A program made the translations under genes and the position numbers. 64,000 nt of DNA from Caprella mutica (lineage: Eukaryota > Arthropoda > Malacostraca > Amphipoda > Caprellidae), in assembly GCA_947561585.1 (NCBI GenBank), contig CANNZV010000338.1, forward strand, positions 273,417-337,416, written 5' to 3'. Within the stretch, counting starts at the first letter, position 1. Each line of letters starts with the position of its first letter. The notes under the pieces were generated by a model. It saw nothing but the letters and a program-made list of their open reading frames with translations. It had not been told where the DNA came from and did no database searches. Shown one piece after another: positions 61,614-64,000 of this stretch.

Positions 61614-61940
61614 ATTATCTGTCTTGGTGCTATAAATCTAATATGCAAAGTAGTGGAGAAACTAATTTAATCTGATATCATTCATTTTAGAAGCATCATT
61701 AATAACCGATATGCATGCATCACTGCACAATATGTATGCAATATCTTCAACTTATGCAGCAACAATCACTTCTGTTTTGATCTATAAAACAATATACAAA
61801 AATTGAACTGCACCGATGGCAGTCAGTTTGAAATATTATGAGTGAGAAGGTGGGGTAATTTGTGGTGTTTGCGAGACGTTCCACAGGGCGCTATACTAGT
61901 GCACCTTCTATTTCTCGTGTATAAAAAATCCTTAAATTGA
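61614..61940 (+). pseudogene. Non-LTR retrotransposon reverse transcriptase relic
   Basis: One plus frame (codons starting at 61,614) carries GAINLICKVVEKLI, corresponding to the SLL..ISKV.EK.I block of jockey-like reverse transcriptases. It then has IQKLNCTDGSQFEIL and, at 61,875-61,934, DVPQGAILVHLLFLVYKKSL, which matches the conserved GVPQGS-LGPLLF-YIND motif. Three in-frame stops interrupt it, but no frameshift is needed to join the blocks. The YADD catalytic box is not found downstream, so the copy is truncated. In active family members the enzyme copies element RNA into DNA at the target site. Confidence 0.75.
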
Positions 61941-64000
61941 GGCTAGATTCTTACATAAATTTAAAGTTCTATTCGAAAAGTTATAATTGTATTTTTTATT
62001 TGAAACCAGCTTCTCATTTCTTATAGAAAATTCCTTTTAGGTTCTTGGATTTTTTATTCATTTTTTTGATGACTAGAATTACTTAATGCGGCGCAGTATT
62101 AATTTCAAGGAAACATTCATTTTGTTAATATCATCATTTAGCTAATGTCATTTAAATTACTTACGGCATTGTCATATTTATATTTAACGAGACTCTATTT
62201 CAATTTTTTAAATCATTAATTTCAATTCATGAAGCTATTTGATAATTCTATATAATAGAAGTTTTAGAGGAGGTTTTTTACTTTACTTCGGAGTACCAGG
62301 AGTCTTTTTCTTTTAGACTTTTTTTGTTGATAAGTTCCTTTTTATATAAAACTTATCGTGTCTTTAACTTTGCGATGATATTTATATACTTATATAACCT
62401 TTCTAAAATATGAAGGCTTCTCCTAATATGGTTCCACTGGAAAAAAAATTATAACTTCTATAAACGTTCAACTGCGGAAAATAGATTAAAATAGAGAGAT
62501 AGATTCCTGTATTGCTTACCTGCATATCTAGGTTCACTTCTATGCAAACTCGTAGTGTTTTATTATCAGTCTGGCCGTGTACATTTTACCGGAGATAACA
62601 CGAATATAAATACCTCAGCAAGGGTGGACCGTAGTTTGCTAATTAGGGCCTCATGCAATCCTCACGAGGTTGCAAGGATAAGGCTTCAGTAATTGCCGAA
62701 CAATTAATCAGCAACGTGAAAAGAAGTCTTAGGTAGTGGCACATAATGGCCCCACTTAATTAACGGGTAAGAATTTTAATTAACGTCTTGAGCTTCCAAA
62801 TTGGTTATGGTTAAATGAGTGGGTAGTATATTGAATAGTTTCAATAGAATATCATTACATATATTATTCATCAACTTGAACAATAGCGGTCACTGATGAT
62901 TTGCATAGGCATTTATCTAATTTGAATGTAGTTATCGTGGGTCAGAAGGACATTCGGTGTATGTATTATCCTTACGGTTCTAATTTGAAATTTTATAAAC
63001 AGTGTTCTAATTTTACTTTCCCCTTATGGTATCTATTAGGTATATATTATTAAGCTATAAAGTTATTACGTTTTTAGTTAAATTTGGTTTTGTTAAATAA
63101 AACAAATGTAAAATAATTTTTCAGTTCATGTTCAAGGCTTTTTGGTTCTTAAAATCCATAAGAATACATGACCTCTTTCATCAATACAAATACTTTCTCT
63201 TCAATTAATTATTTCAGTCCCCTTGAAATAATTATATTTTTACGGGTAGAATTGCTATTCTCTCCCATTTTGACCCGAGCCCTGGTAAAATAGGATACAA
63301 TTTCATCCGTCACAAACTAGATGTGACAACCGATTTCATAACTAATTATTCTGCTATGAATATTCTATAGAAAAGAGTCTCCACATGATATCAATTTCTC
63401 GAATCATATATTTTTAGAATTCTATTATTTTCAAATCTTTAAAAATTTTCATTGTGTACCCAGACCAATTATAAAATATCTACAAACATTACAATTAGTA
63501 AAGTTTAGTTTTGGCTAAGTGAAATGGTGGATATATCTATTATTGACTATTATTCAGTACTATCAAAATATAGTTTAAAATATTTCGTCATTGAATAACA
63601 CATCTGCAAAATATCCGATATCGCCTTTTCACGTACTAAATGTATGGAAACTATTAGTTGAATGTAAAAAAAATAAAATGGTCTATAGGGTCGTTTACAG
63701 ATCATCGAAAGTCGTTTTTGTGATCCGCAAGCATTGCGGTTTAGCAACAACTAATATCAGGTTTTACTAGATCACAAACTGTTCTTTCCATGAAGATGAG
63801 CCACCCATACAAACAAGCAAACAAGTGTTCCCATTATGAACCGGTCATTAAAAATCTATGATCAACACTAAAGTTCCACCCCTGCACTTTATGAAACGCG
63901 ATCCAATTTTGTGGTGCGCGAGAGGACCCAAATAGCGTACACCTAAATATGTTATTGAATTCACAGAAGCTTCCATAGCGTACATCCTAGCTATAGTACC
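61941..64000. other. AT-rich non-coding stretch
   Basis: No supported gene. A GC-richer patch at about 62,635-62,725 contains CTAATTAG, CAATTAATC and GCAATCCTCACGAGGTTGC, which could be regulatory. GGCCGTGTACA at 62,574 equals the inner end of the 16.3-kb element, but no partner end was found. Confidence 0.45.
62635..62725. promoter_or_regulatory. GC-richer patch with homeodomain-type sites
   Basis: Contains CTAATTAG and CAATTAATC (TAAT-core homeodomain motifs), GCAAGGATAAGGC, and GCAATCCTCACGAGGTTGC, an imperfect inverted repeat. The composition is unlike its surroundings and it is non-coding in all frames. A conserved non-coding element is possible but unproven. Confidence 0.2.

Noticed and set aside
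62574..62584. GGCCGTGTACA matching the end of the 16.3-kb element
   Set aside because: Only 11 bases, and no partner end nearby. Not enough to call a second copy.

Overview
The window looks like intergenic or intronic DNA from an arthropod nuclear genome, most likely an insect. It is strongly AT-rich, has no operon-like gene packing and no long open frames. It carries relics of Tc1/mariner and non-LTR elements, several short inverted-repeat elements (MITE-like), and an unusual number of minisatellite arrays. One small inverted pair of TTAGG-type motifs fits an insect but proves nothing. I see no complete protein-coding gene, no rRNA, no tRNA I would defend and no CRISPR array.

Layout. 1-732: 36-bp minisatellite with a decayed tail. 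733-8045: AT-rich DNA with one candidate mini-exon (1373-1417), a small ORF (4254-4490) and a Tc1-like remnant (4951-5332). 8046-8392: 34-bp array. 8393-13347: very AT-rich. 13348-13490: hairpin-forming array. 14716-15045: 41-bp array. 15.8-17.8 kb: cluster of short inverted-repeat elements, one dense in AP-1-type motifs. 20883-21041: MITE with an apparent TTA target duplication. 22425-22717: 19-bp array. 23858-25760: about 59 copies of a 32-bp unit, including a 736-bp higher-order duplication; the same unit returns at 51021-51893. 29360-30350: about 34 copies of a 26-bp unit inside an inverted-repeat element; a one-unit relative lies at 45685-45764. 32510-33065: second Tc1-like remnant. 34-36 kb, 41.5-41.8 kb and 52.3-53.6 kb: short protein-like ORFs of unknown family. 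44501-44779: two adjoining short arrays. 55621-55681: candidate exon. 59294-59339: E-box, inverted CCAAT and CRE in 46 bp. 60149-60398: TIR element. 60655-60945: Tc1 transposase relic with a broken catalytic motif. 61614-61940: non-LTR reverse transcriptase relic.

The main theme is the interplay of short transposons and minisatellites. At least one array appears to have grown inside a MITE-like element from a single-copy ancestor still visible elsewhere, and one 32-bp satellite occupies two loci about 25 kb apart with no flanking homology that I can see. Coding calls outside the transposon relics are low confidence and rest on reading-frame quality alone.
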